Origin: Streptomyces triculaminicus
GTDB lineage: Bacteria > Actinomycetota > Actinomycetes > Streptomycetales > Streptomycetaceae
DNA: 64,000 nucleotides
Direction: 5' to 3'
Assembly: GCF_017349075.1 (NCBI RefSeq)
Contig: NZ_JAFMOF010000004.1
Coordinates: 806,001 to 870,000, forward strand
The notes below the pieces were generated by a model. That model ran no database searches, had not been told where the DNA came from, and saw only the letters and a list, made by a program, of their open reading frames with translations. Numbering within the stretch: position 1 is the stretch's first letter; each line of letters begins with the position of its first letter. A program made the position numbers and the translations under genes. Below are positions 1 through 6,133 of the stretch, piece by piece.

Positions 1-18
1 TTGAACTGAATGGTTCAA
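1..18. promoter_or_regulatory. 6-6-6 inverted repeat at window edge, possible operator
   Basis: The first 18 bases are a perfect inverted repeat: TTGAAC, a 6-base spacer, then GTTCAA. It lies about 105 bases upstream of the SDR-family gene. The arm and spacer sizes resemble operators of dimeric regulators. The arms are AT-rich and have no U-tract, so a terminator is less likely. What lies to its left cannot be seen. Confidence 0.35.
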
Positions 19-107
19 CATCCTGGTACACACGGTAAGTCGGGATTGCCTCGACGGAGAAGCATGCGGCGCCCCGGCCATCCGGTATACGGACAGTTTG
101 CGGTTCG

Positions 108-118
108 TACTAGTGTGC
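108..118 (+). promoter_or_regulatory. Shared promoter/operator element, copy 1
   Basis: TACTAGTGTGC occurs here and again at 1160-1170, each time just upstream of a gene. It contains a -10-like TAGTGT (111-116) and the palindromic core ACTAGT. Here the -10 lies 6 bases before the GTG start at 123 and no Shine-Dalgarno is visible, so the transcript may be leaderless. The nearby GntR-family gene is the natural candidate repressor; that link is inference. Confidence 0.4.
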
Positions 119-122
119 GCGG

Positions 123-1091
123 GTGAGTCTTTATGTCGTCGTAGGATTCGGGCCCGCCGGAGCGGCCACCACTCGGCTGCTGGCCGAGCAGGGCCATTCG
201 GTGCGCGTCGTCACCAGGTCGGGCCGCGCCCCGGAGCCCGGCACCGAGCACATCGAGCACGCCGAGCACGTCGAACACGTCGCGCTGGACGCGACGGACA
301 GCGAGCGCCTGACCGAGGCCGCACGGGGCGCTGCCGCGATCTTCGGCTGCGCCGCGCCGCCCTACCACCGCTGGACCGAGGAATGGCCGCCGCTGGCCTC
401 GTCGGCCTGCGCTGCGGCCGAGGCGACCGGGGCCGTCCTGGTCATGCTGGGCAACCTCTACGGCTACGGCCCGGTGGACGGCACCCTGACCGAGGACCTG
501 CCGCTCGCGGCCACCGGCCCCAAGGGCCGGGTGCGCGCCGCCGCCTGGGAGCAGGCGCGGGCCCTGCACGAGCAGGGCCGGATCAGGGCGGTCGAGATGC
601 GGGCCTCGGACTTCTTCGGGCCCGGCGTGACCGACGGCGGACACCTGGCCGCACGCGTCATGCCGCGACTGCTGCGCGGCAAGCCGGTCTCCACGCTCGG
701 GGATCCGGACGCCCCGCACAGCTGGAGCTACCTCCCCGACGTGGCCAGGGCCCTGGTCGAGGTCGCGGGCGAGGAACGCGCCTGGGGACGGCCCTGGCAC
801 GTCCCGACGGAGCCCCCACTGTCCGTCAGGGAGATGGCCGGCCTCCTCGCCGCCCAGGCGGGAACGCGGCCGGTCGCCGTGCGCGGGATGCCGTCCGCCC
901 TGTTGAGCGTCGCATCGGTCTTCTCCCCGCTGATCCGCGAACTGAAGGAGATCCGCTACCAGTTCGACCGTCCGTTCGTCGCCGACTCGAGCGCGTACGA
1001 CGACGCGTTCACCGTACGCGCCACCCCGATCGACCAGCAGGTCAAGGCGACGGTGGACTGGTGGCGTGAGCGCCTGGCCACCACCGGGTGA
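123..1091 (+). CDS. NAD-dependent epimerase/dehydratase-like SDR protein
   Basis: This 322-residue protein begins with the nucleotide-binding pattern GFGPAGAA (G-x-G-x-x-G) of the Rossmann fold. It has the overall plan of extended SDR proteins: a mid-region LYGYGP, then a DVARALVEVA segment typical of the C-terminal half. The usual catalytic YxxxK is not recognisable where expected; the segment reads TGPKGRVRAA. It may therefore be an atypical member with altered chemistry or only a binding role. The GTG start at 123 follows a -10-like element too closely for a ribosome-binding site, suggesting a leaderless mRNA. The gene stands alone before the DUF1648/GntR pair. The substrate is unknown, and nothing ties it to the polyketide cluster 6 kb away. 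Confidence 0.7.
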   Translation: MSLYVVVGFGPAGAATTRLLAEQGHSVRVVTRSGRAPEPGTEHIEHAEHVEHVALDATDSERLTEAARGAAAIFGCAAPPYHRWTEEWPPLASSACAAAEATGAVLVMLGNLYGYGPVDGTLTEDLPLAATGPKGRVRAAAWEQARALHEQGRIRAVEMRASDFFGPGVTDGGHLAARVMPRLLRGKPVSTLGDPDAPHSWSYLPDVARALVEVAGEERAWGRPWHVPTEPPLSVREMAGLLAAQAGTRPVAVRGMPSALLSVASVFSPLIRELKEIRYQFDRPFVADSSAYDDAFTVRATPIDQQVKATVDWWRERLATTG

Positions 1092-1159
1092 CACCGCTCC
1101 CGCCAGAACCGCGTTAAGAAGCAGGCAGTCACCTTCCCTCACGTGCACGCCGGTTGTTC

Positions 1160-1170
1160 TACTAGTGTGC
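1160..1170 (+). promoter_or_regulatory. Shared promoter/operator element, copy 2
   Basis: This is a second exact copy of TACTAGTGTGC (first copy 108-118). The internal TAGTGT (1163-1168) would place transcription start near 1175, leaving a short leader that contains GTGGAGG (1177-1183) before the ATG at 1191. Because the downstream operon encodes a GntR-family regulator, this is a candidate autoregulatory operator. Confidence 0.4.
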
Positions 1171-1190
1171 AAACAAGTGGAGGTACTGTC

Positions 1191-2180
1191 ATGCCGCACT
1201 CACGATCCGCGTCCCTCGACGCCCGTCGCATCGCCGTCGCCGTCGCGCCGGCCCTGATCGCCGCCGCCGTCGTCCTGTCGGTCTTCCTGTCCGTACAGGA
1301 CCGGCTCCCCGGCCGCATGGCCGTCCACATCGGAGACGGAGGACGCGCCGACGGCTTCTCGGGCCAAGGCTCCTTCCTGGCCACCGCGTTGGGGGTGCTG
1401 GTGGGCGACGGCGTCGTCTTCGGCGGGCTCGCTCTCTGGATACGGCCGAACCCGGGCGTGCAGCGCGTCCTGGCCGCCATCGGCGGCGCCGTCGCGGTGC
1501 TGACCGGCTGGCTGGTCACCGCCGTGCTGCTGGCCAACACCGACGTCTCCGACGCCGCCACCGTCACCCTGCCCGGGACGCAGGCCGCACTCGCCTTCGG
1601 CGCGGCAGCCCTCTACGCGGCCGTGGGCTGGGCGGCCTGCGGCACGGCCCAGGAGACCGAGACCGTCTCCGGGCCCTCCGCCCAGGCCCCGCGCCTCACC
1701 CTCGGCGACGCCGAGACCGCCGGCTGGACACAGGTGACGGGCTCCCGGGTCCTTCCCGTCACCGGCGCCCTGATACTGGCCGCCGGCATCGTCGTCTGCG
1801 TCACCACCGGATGGGCGCCCGCACTGCCCCTGCTCCTCACCGGAACGCCCATGACCGTGCTGACCAGCGCCCGGGTCACCGCCGACCGGCGCGGGATCAC
1901 CGTCACGCCCTCGCTCGTCCCCTGGCCGCGCCTGAACGTGCCTCTGGAGAGGATCACCGAAGCCGGCCACCGCACCGTCAACCCGCTGCGGGACTTCGGC
2001 GGCTGGGGATACCGGGCACGCCCCGGAGCCAGCGGCATCGTGCTGCGCACCGGCGACGCCATCAGCGCCCGTCTGACCACCGGCAGCGAGTTCGTCGTCA
2101 CCGTCGACGACGCCGCCACCGCCGCCGCGCTGCTCAACACCCTCGCCGACCGCGAACGCCGCACGTCGGCCGGGGGGTGA
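1191..2180 (+). CDS. DUF1648-type multi-spanning membrane protein
   Basis: This is a 329-residue integral membrane protein. Hydrophobic segments are evident near the N-terminus (IAVAVAPALIAAAVVLSVFL) and in several later stretches. The loop LPGRMAVHIGDGGRADGF matches the DUF1648 signature (LPxxxxxHxxxxGxxD), a domain of unknown function common in Gram-positive bacteria. The ATG at 1191 was chosen over an upstream GTG because GGAGG sits 7 bases before it. Its stop overlaps the start of the GntR regulator (GTGA), so the two are translationally coupled. That pairing is common for YtrA-type regulators with membrane proteins. Its function is unknown; an envelope-stress or drug-sensing role is only a guess. 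Confidence 0.75.
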   Translation: MPHSRSASLDARRIAVAVAPALIAAAVVLSVFLSVQDRLPGRMAVHIGDGGRADGFSGQGSFLATALGVLVGDGVVFGGLALWIRPNPGVQRVLAAIGGAVAVLTGWLVTAVLLANTDVSDAATVTLPGTQAALAFGAAALYAAVGWAACGTAQETETVSGPSAQAPRLTLGDAETAGWTQVTGSRVLPVTGALILAAGIVVCVTTGWAPALPLLLTGTPMTVLTSARVTADRRGITVTPSLVPWPRLNVPLERITEAGHRTVNPLRDFGGWGYRARPGASGIVLRTGDAISARLTTGSEFVVTVDDAATAAALLNTLADRERRTSAGG

Positions 2181-2548
2181 CCGTGCTCTTCCGTATCGAC
2201 CCCTCCTCGCCCCTCCCCCTGGGCGACCAGATCGCCGCCTGCGTGCGCGGCGCCATCGCCGACGGCACCGTACACACCGGCGAACGCCTGCCCTCCGCCC
2301 GCGACCTCGCCGCGTCCCTCGGCGTCAACATGCACACCGTGCTCCGCGGCTACCAACGGCTGCGCGAGGAAGGCCTCCTCGAACTCCGTCGCGGCCGCGG
2401 GGCCGTCGTCACCGGAGGACCGTCCGCCGAGCGCGCCCGGCTCACCGAACAGGCTCGGCGCCTGGTCACCGACGCCCGCGCGCTCGGGCTCAGCGACAAC
2501 GACGTGATCGACCTCGTCAGGAATTCCCTGACGGCCGACTGCCAATAG
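2177..2548 (+). CDS. GntR-family transcriptional regulator, short YtrA-like type
   Basis: This 123-residue protein is an N-terminal winged helix-turn-helix (FRIDPSSPLPLGDQIAACVRGAIADG, then LPSARDLAASLGVNMHTVLRGY) followed by a short helical tail. It lacks the large effector-binding domain of other GntR subfamilies, which fits the YtrA subfamily. The GTG at 2177 overlaps the upstream TGA (GTGA); an in-frame GTG at 2183 is the alternative start. Family knowledge suggests autorepression of the operon with the adjacent membrane protein. The repeated TACTAGTGTGC elements at 108 and 1160 are candidate binding sites, which would bring the SDR gene into the same regulon. Confidence 0.8.
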   Translation: MTVLFRIDPSSPLPLGDQIAACVRGAIADGTVHTGERLPSARDLAASLGVNMHTVLRGYQRLREEGLLELRRGRGAVVTGGPSAERARLTEQARRLVTDARALGLSDNDVIDLVRNSLTADCQ

Positions 2549-2575
2549 GCATGAGATGCGCCGGGAAAGCCTCGG

Positions 2576-3253
2576 TCAGCGGCGGGATATGGAGCGCTGG
2601 GGCGGCGCGATACGTACCCGCTTTTCCACAGGCGCGCTCTCGATGTCGTCGAGTTGCGCGACGATCGTGCTGCGCAGGTCGTCGTAGTCCTCGAAGTGGT
2701 AGTCGTTGAACAGCGTGTAGCCCGTCCACATCAGATTGGCGCACACCCGCGCCGGCACCCCGCCGGTCCGGGCGCCCATTCCGACCAGCGCCACCGACGT
2801 GATGCTGCCCGGCGCAATCTTGTTCTGCTGATGGATCGCCTGGAACGCGGCGGCGCACGCCAGGGCGACATTCAGGGTCTCGCTCACGTTCTGCGAGGAC
2901 GATTCCATCGTCGGCGTGGAGATCAGGAACTTCGGATTGACGGCCCCGGACGGAACGCACACCGCGCTTCCTACTGGGAGCGTTCCGGCAAACCGGTCGC
3001 GGATCGCCCGCTGCACACGCAGCTGGATGCCCGCTCCCAGATGCCGCTTGATGGCCGCGTCGACGCCGCCGTCCATCCGGCCCCGGGAGTTGGTCGGAGT
3101 GACCCAGGTGTCGACCTTCTCATCGAGGATCGAGCCCTTGCGGATCTCGATCCCGGGGGTATCGGCGAACGCCGCCCGCCATGCCTCCACCACCTTCGCG
3201 TTGACGTCGGTCAGCACCACCTTGAGCGGCGCCTGCTCGCGGTTCACGGCCAT
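2576..3253 (-). CDS. Macrodomain protein, putative ADP-ribose binding/hydrolysing
   Basis: This 225-residue protein is essentially a stand-alone macrodomain. The ADP-ribose-binding loop TPTNSRGRMDGGVDAAI (about residues 52-68) matches the family pattern N-(S/A)-x-x-x-x-G-G-V-D-x-A-I. A second phosphate-loop-like segment, VALVGMGARTGGVP, lies in the C-terminal half. Macrodomains bind ADP-ribose and many remove it from proteins or nucleic acids. The gene is divergent from a UDG-ADP-ribosyltransferase fusion, so it is a natural candidate eraser or antidote for that enzyme. GGAG lies 6 bases before the ATG. Upstream is a near-consensus RecA-NDp promoter, so DNA-damage induction is expected. As I recall, a macrodomain protein of S. 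coelicolor (SCO6735) has also been reported as DNA-damage inducible; orthology is untested. Confidence 0.82.
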   Translation of the reverse strand: MAVNREQAPLKVVLTDVNAKVVEAWRAAFADTPGIEIRKGSILDEKVDTWVTPTNSRGRMDGGVDAAIKRHLGAGIQLRVQRAIRDRFAGTLPVGSAVCVPSGAVNPKFLISTPTMESSSQNVSETLNVALACAAAFQAIHQQNKIAPGSITSVALVGMGARTGGVPARVCANLMWTGYTLFNDYHFEDYDDLRSTIVAQLDDIESAPVEKRVRIAPPQRSISRR

Positions 3254-3292
3254 AGTTCACTCCCATCGGGAACGGTCCTTCCAACGATCACG

Positions 3293-3315
3293 ACGCTACC
3301 GCCCACCACTGACAA
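3293..3315 (-). promoter_or_regulatory. RecA-NDp type DNA-damage promoter of the macrodomain gene
   Basis: Reading the minus strand, TTGTCAGTGGT (3305-3315), six bases, then TAGCGT (3293-3298) fits the actinobacterial RecA-independent damage promoter TTGTCAGTGGC-N6-TAGGGT in all but two positions. That motif is known from mycobacterial and Streptomyces damage-response genes and is linked to PafBC/ClgR-type activation. Transcription would begin near 3286, giving a leader of about 33 bases before the ATG at 3253. Confidence 0.75.
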
Positions 3316-3331
3316 CCGGTGGGGAGCTCCG

Positions 3332-3354
3332 TTGTCGTACCCCGTTGCTAGCCT
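3332..3354 (+). promoter_or_regulatory. Weaker RecA-NDp-like promoter of the UDG-ART gene
   Basis: On the plus strand, TTGTCGTACCC (3332-3342), six bases and TAGCCT (3349-3354) keep the exact spacing of the RecA-NDp motif, but only the TTGTC half of the upstream box is conserved. Transcription about 7 bases after the -10 would start at or next to the ATG at 3362. No Shine-Dalgarno is present, so a leaderless mRNA is likely. Confidence 0.5.
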
Positions 3355-3361
3355 CCGGGCC

Positions 3362-4984
3362 ATGATCGATGCCAACACCCCTGCCCAGCCCGACGCGAAC
3401 GACCCGCTGGCCCTTGCAGAACTGTTCAAGGGCGGCGGTGAACCCTGGCTTCCGCTGTTGAAGCCGGTCATCGAGGCTCAGCCGAACGCAGCCGCGTTCA
3501 TCGGCTCGGGCCGCGGACAGGAAGTCGTCCCCGTCCGCGAACTGACCTTCCAGGCGCTCAAGCCCAATCCGCCGCACAAGTGGAAGGTCGTCGTATTCGG
3601 TCAGAACCCGTACCCGCGCCCGGAAAGCGCCACGGGCATCGCCATGTTCGACAACACCTTCCACGACTGGAAGGACAGTCAGTTCGGCAGGGTCGTGAGC
3701 ATCCGCTGCATCATCAAGGCGGCGGCGATGTGGAAGTACGGCATACCCAAGAAGACCCCGATCGCCGACATCCGCGCGCTGTTGAAGAAGCAGGACACCG
3801 TCCAGCCGCCGGAATGGTTCCAGGCGATGCTCACGCAGGGCGTACTGCTGCTGAACGCGGCACTCACCGCTAGCAGTGACGGGGGGAGGGGCGCCGATGC
3901 CGACCGGCACACGGCATTCTGGCGTCCGGTCACCGAGCGGATCGTCGAGGAGGTCCTCAAGGCCAAGCAGAACGCCGACGAGGAAGACCGTGGTGTCGTC
4001 TTCGCGTGGTGGGGAGCTCACGCCCGCAACCTGAAGAAGGTCGTCCTCGAACTCCAGAAGAAGTACCCCGACGTCGACGTCCGGCACATCGACCACCCCA
4101 ATCCCGCGGCGCAGGGCGACATCTTCTGCGAGGGCGACCATTTCGGAGTGGTGAACGACGCCCTCGCGTCGCTGGGCGCCGATCCGATCGACTGGCTGCC
4201 GAGCAAGGGGTGGAACGAGGGCGCGGCGGAGGCCGGCGGGACGGACGGCGGCATCGCCGAACGCATGGGCGCGTTCATCACGTCCACCATGGAGCTGCAC
4301 CAGCTGTATCTCGAACGGCTCGCCAGCGTCAAGGACGAGGGTCTCGCCCTCCCCGCGATCACCGGTGTGTTCGACACCCCGCTCATGGACTTCCAGGACG
4401 CCGTCGCCCCGGTCGCCGAGCTGCTGTCCGGCCTCGGCCGGCACGTCAACCAGTCGCGCGAATTCGGCAAGAGGAGGGCGGACGAAGCGGCCGGCAGCCT
4501 CTCCGCCGACGCGATCGCCGCCCTCTATCTCTACACCTGCCAGTCCGCGTTCTACCGGGAGATCAACGCCGTCCTGCGTGCGCCGGACCGGGCCAAGGTC
4601 ATCCCGTATCTCCCCTATCTGCGGCTGCTGTTCTCGGCGGTGTCGCAGCTTCCCGCCCGCAAGGAGCCGTTGTGGCGCGGCGTCTCGCTGGACCTGCGTG
4701 CGCAGTACCCGCTCGGCCGGACCGTGACCTGGTGGGGCGTTTCCTCGTGCACGCCCAATCTCAACGTGGCCCGGAACTTCCTCGGCAGCCGCGGCAGGCG
4801 GACGCTCTTCGAGGTGGTCCCCGCCCGGGCGGTGGGCATCAGCAGTTTCTCCGCGTTCGCCGGCGAGGAGGAATTCATCCTCTCGCCGGGCACACAGCTC
4901 AAGGTGACGGACGTGAAGACCGAGCGCGGCGGTCTGTGCACCGTGAAACTGACCGAACTGGAAGAGCAGACCCTCGTGTCCTGA
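3362..4984 (+). CDS. Uracil-DNA glycosylase-like / ADP-ribosyltransferase fusion protein
   Basis: This 540-residue protein has two recognisable parts. Residues about 20-275 resemble family 1 uracil-DNA glycosylase: GQNPYP (80-85) stands for GQDPYH, VLLLNAALT (about 160-168) matches the Asn-containing uracil pocket, and HPNPAA (about 245-250) replaces HPSPLS. The water-activating Asp is Asn here, and the His that ends that box is Pro. A helical linker (about 300-420) precedes a C-terminal ADP-ribosyltransferase of the R-S-E type: LWRGVSL (about 437), WWGVSSCTPN (about 460) and GEEEFILSPG (about 502, ExE). The likely role is ADP-ribosylation of, or at, DNA that the glycosylase fold recognises; the target is unproven. 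The divergent macrodomain gene is a plausible reversing enzyme. The ATG at 3362 was chosen because it follows the promoter directly; longer upstream readings overlap the macrodomain gene. Confidence 0.78.
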   Translation: MIDANTPAQPDANDPLALAELFKGGGEPWLPLLKPVIEAQPNAAAFIGSGRGQEVVPVRELTFQALKPNPPHKWKVVVFGQNPYPRPESATGIAMFDNTFHDWKDSQFGRVVSIRCIIKAAAMWKYGIPKKTPIADIRALLKKQDTVQPPEWFQAMLTQGVLLLNAALTASSDGGRGADADRHTAFWRPVTERIVEEVLKAKQNADEEDRGVVFAWWGAHARNLKKVVLELQKKYPDVDVRHIDHPNPAAQGDIFCEGDHFGVVNDALASLGADPIDWLPSKGWNEGAAEAGGTDGGIAERMGAFITSTMELHQLYLERLASVKDEGLALPAITGVFDTPLMDFQDAVAPVAELLSGLGRHVNQSREFGKRRADEAAGSLSADAIAALYLYTCQSAFYREINAVLRAPDRAKVIPYLPYLRLLFSAVSQLPARKEPLWRGVSLDLRAQYPLGRTVTWWGVSSCTPNLNVARNFLGSRGRRTLFEVVPARAVGISSFSAFAGEEEFILSPGTQLKVTDVKTERGGLCTVKLTELEEQTLVS

Positions 4985-5003
4985 GCCGGCGCCGCTACGA
5001 TCC

Positions 5004-5026
5004 GTCGGACGCCCTAGGCGTCCGGC
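5004..5026. terminator. Bidirectional hairpin between convergent genes
   Basis: CGGACGCC (5006-5013) pairs with GGCGTCCG (5017-5024) around a 3-base loop that is the stop codon of the minus-strand gene. The pairing extends slightly outward with one wobble. It lies 22 bases past the UDG-ART stop, so it could terminate both converging transcripts. There is no clear U-tract. Confidence 0.5.
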
Positions 5027-5613
5027 GGTCGGCGGACCTCGCCCGTGCCCAGCCTGATCACGGCCCGGGGCCGCATGGGCTCCTCACCGCGCCGCGAGAG
5101 CAGGACCACCTCCTCGACCACGGCCGTCAGCGTGCCGAGCCGGGCGGCGCACTCGGCGGCCAGACGCCGCGGGTCCTGGGTGCGGCCGAGCGACAGATGC
5201 GGGGTGAAGCGGCCGCCGCGCCCACGGCAGAGCGGGAACCGCAGCCCCAGCGCCCGATGGAGACCGGCCCACGGCGCCGGCCCCGCCGCGGCCGGATCGA
5301 GCCACACCGTCGCGGCCTGCCGGTGCCGGAAGTACCGCACGCCGGCCAGCCGCACCTCGAACGCCGCGCTCTCCGCCGCCCCGGCGGAGAGCAGCGGCAC
5401 GGCCCGCCCGAACTCCTCCTCCGGAACGAAGCCGAACAGCACGTTCACATGCGGCGGCCACCGCCGCACCTGCGGATCGTGCTCCCAGCGGATGTCCTGG
5501 ATCACCGGCCAGAGCTCCCCCGGCGGCAACCACGCCACCGCCGTCCGGGCCGTGGGCGCCACCTCGAGCACCTCCACCGGCTCGGCCCCACCGAACACCG
5601 GATCCTCGTCCAC
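5014..5613 (-). CDS. 2H phosphoesterase, LigT / cyclic phosphodiesterase family
   Basis: This 199-residue protein has the two His motifs of the 2H superfamily: PHVNVL (His55) and TPHLSLGR (His139), about 84 residues apart, with the usual two-fold repeat arrangement. The first motif is HxN instead of HxT/S, a mild deviation. Members open 2',3'-cyclic phosphates or hydrolyse ADP-ribose 1'',2''-cyclic phosphate. The start is taken as GTG at 5613, after GGGGG; upstream in-frame readings are possible. It converges on the ADP-ribosyltransferase fusion and lies two genes from a macrodomain gene. In eukaryotic tRNA-splicing salvage a cyclic phosphodiesterase and a macrodomain act in sequence, so a functional connection is conceivable but unproven. 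Confidence 0.7.
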   Translation of the reverse strand: MDEDPVFGGAEPVEVLEVAPTARTAVAWLPPGELWPVIQDIRWEHDPQVRRWPPHVNVLFGFVPEEEFGRAVPLLSAGAAESAAFEVRLAGVRYFRHRQAATVWLDPAAAGPAPWAGLHRALGLRFPLCRGRGGRFTPHLSLGRTQDPRRLAAECAARLGTLTAVVEEVVLLSRRGEEPMRPRAVIRLGTGEVRRPPDA

Positions 5614-5732
5614 ACCCCCATGATCCGCGCCCCGCCCGCACCGCACGAGTCGACCGCGGCGCCTGGCTGCATGCCGACGGGGCGAACACCGGGCATGCTG
5701 CATACACAGAATGGCGCTACTCCCCCCGGCCG

Positions 5733-5933
5733 TCAGTCGCCGGGAGTGGGGGTCTGGGCAAAGATCCGCCAGCGGCCGCTTGCCCGGGGGGTGGTACGCG
5801 TGTCGACGTTGACCACGCGGCTTTCGGCCTCGGACGTGGGCCCCGACCGGGCCTGCGCGGTGGCGTTCCCGGGGGCCAGGACCAGCAGGCCGGCCCCGGT
5901 AGCGATCGCGATACGTGTCACACGTGAATTCAT
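5733..5933 (-). CDS. Small secreted hypothetical protein
   Basis: This 66-residue reading frame begins with a short basic segment and a hydrophobic stretch (MNSRVTRIAIATGAGLLVLAPGNATAQA), which fits a Sec signal peptide with cleavage near AQA. The remaining 38 residues are hydrophilic and resemble no family I know. GGGAG lies 7 bases before the ATG at 5933, and a TTG two codons earlier is less likely. It stands between the 2H phosphoesterase and SARP genes, on the same strand, with 119 and 200 bases of spacing. It could be spurious, but signal and ribosome-binding site both support it. Confidence 0.45.
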   Translation of the reverse strand: MNSRVTRIAIATGAGLLVLAPGNATAQARSGPTSEAESRVVNVDTRTTPRASGRWRIFAQTPTPGD

Positions 5934-6133
5934 GGGCAATCTCCCGGATCACGGAAGATCTGCCAATATCCGGAATACTCCCCCGCGGCGCCAGGTATAC
6001 ACCAAAGGTATTCTCGGCCAGTTGAAGGCTGCACTGCCGCGTCACGGGGCAGCACGGGGCAGACGTCGGCCACGCGGGTCCGGGTTCAGCACTGATCCGA
6101 CGCGTCGCCATGCGCGGAACGCGCGACCGCTCG

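Noticed and set aside
5725..5744. Hairpin CCCGGC/GCCGGG at the 3' end of the small secreted gene as a terminator
   Set aside because: There are only six base pairs and no U-tract, which is common by chance at this GC content.
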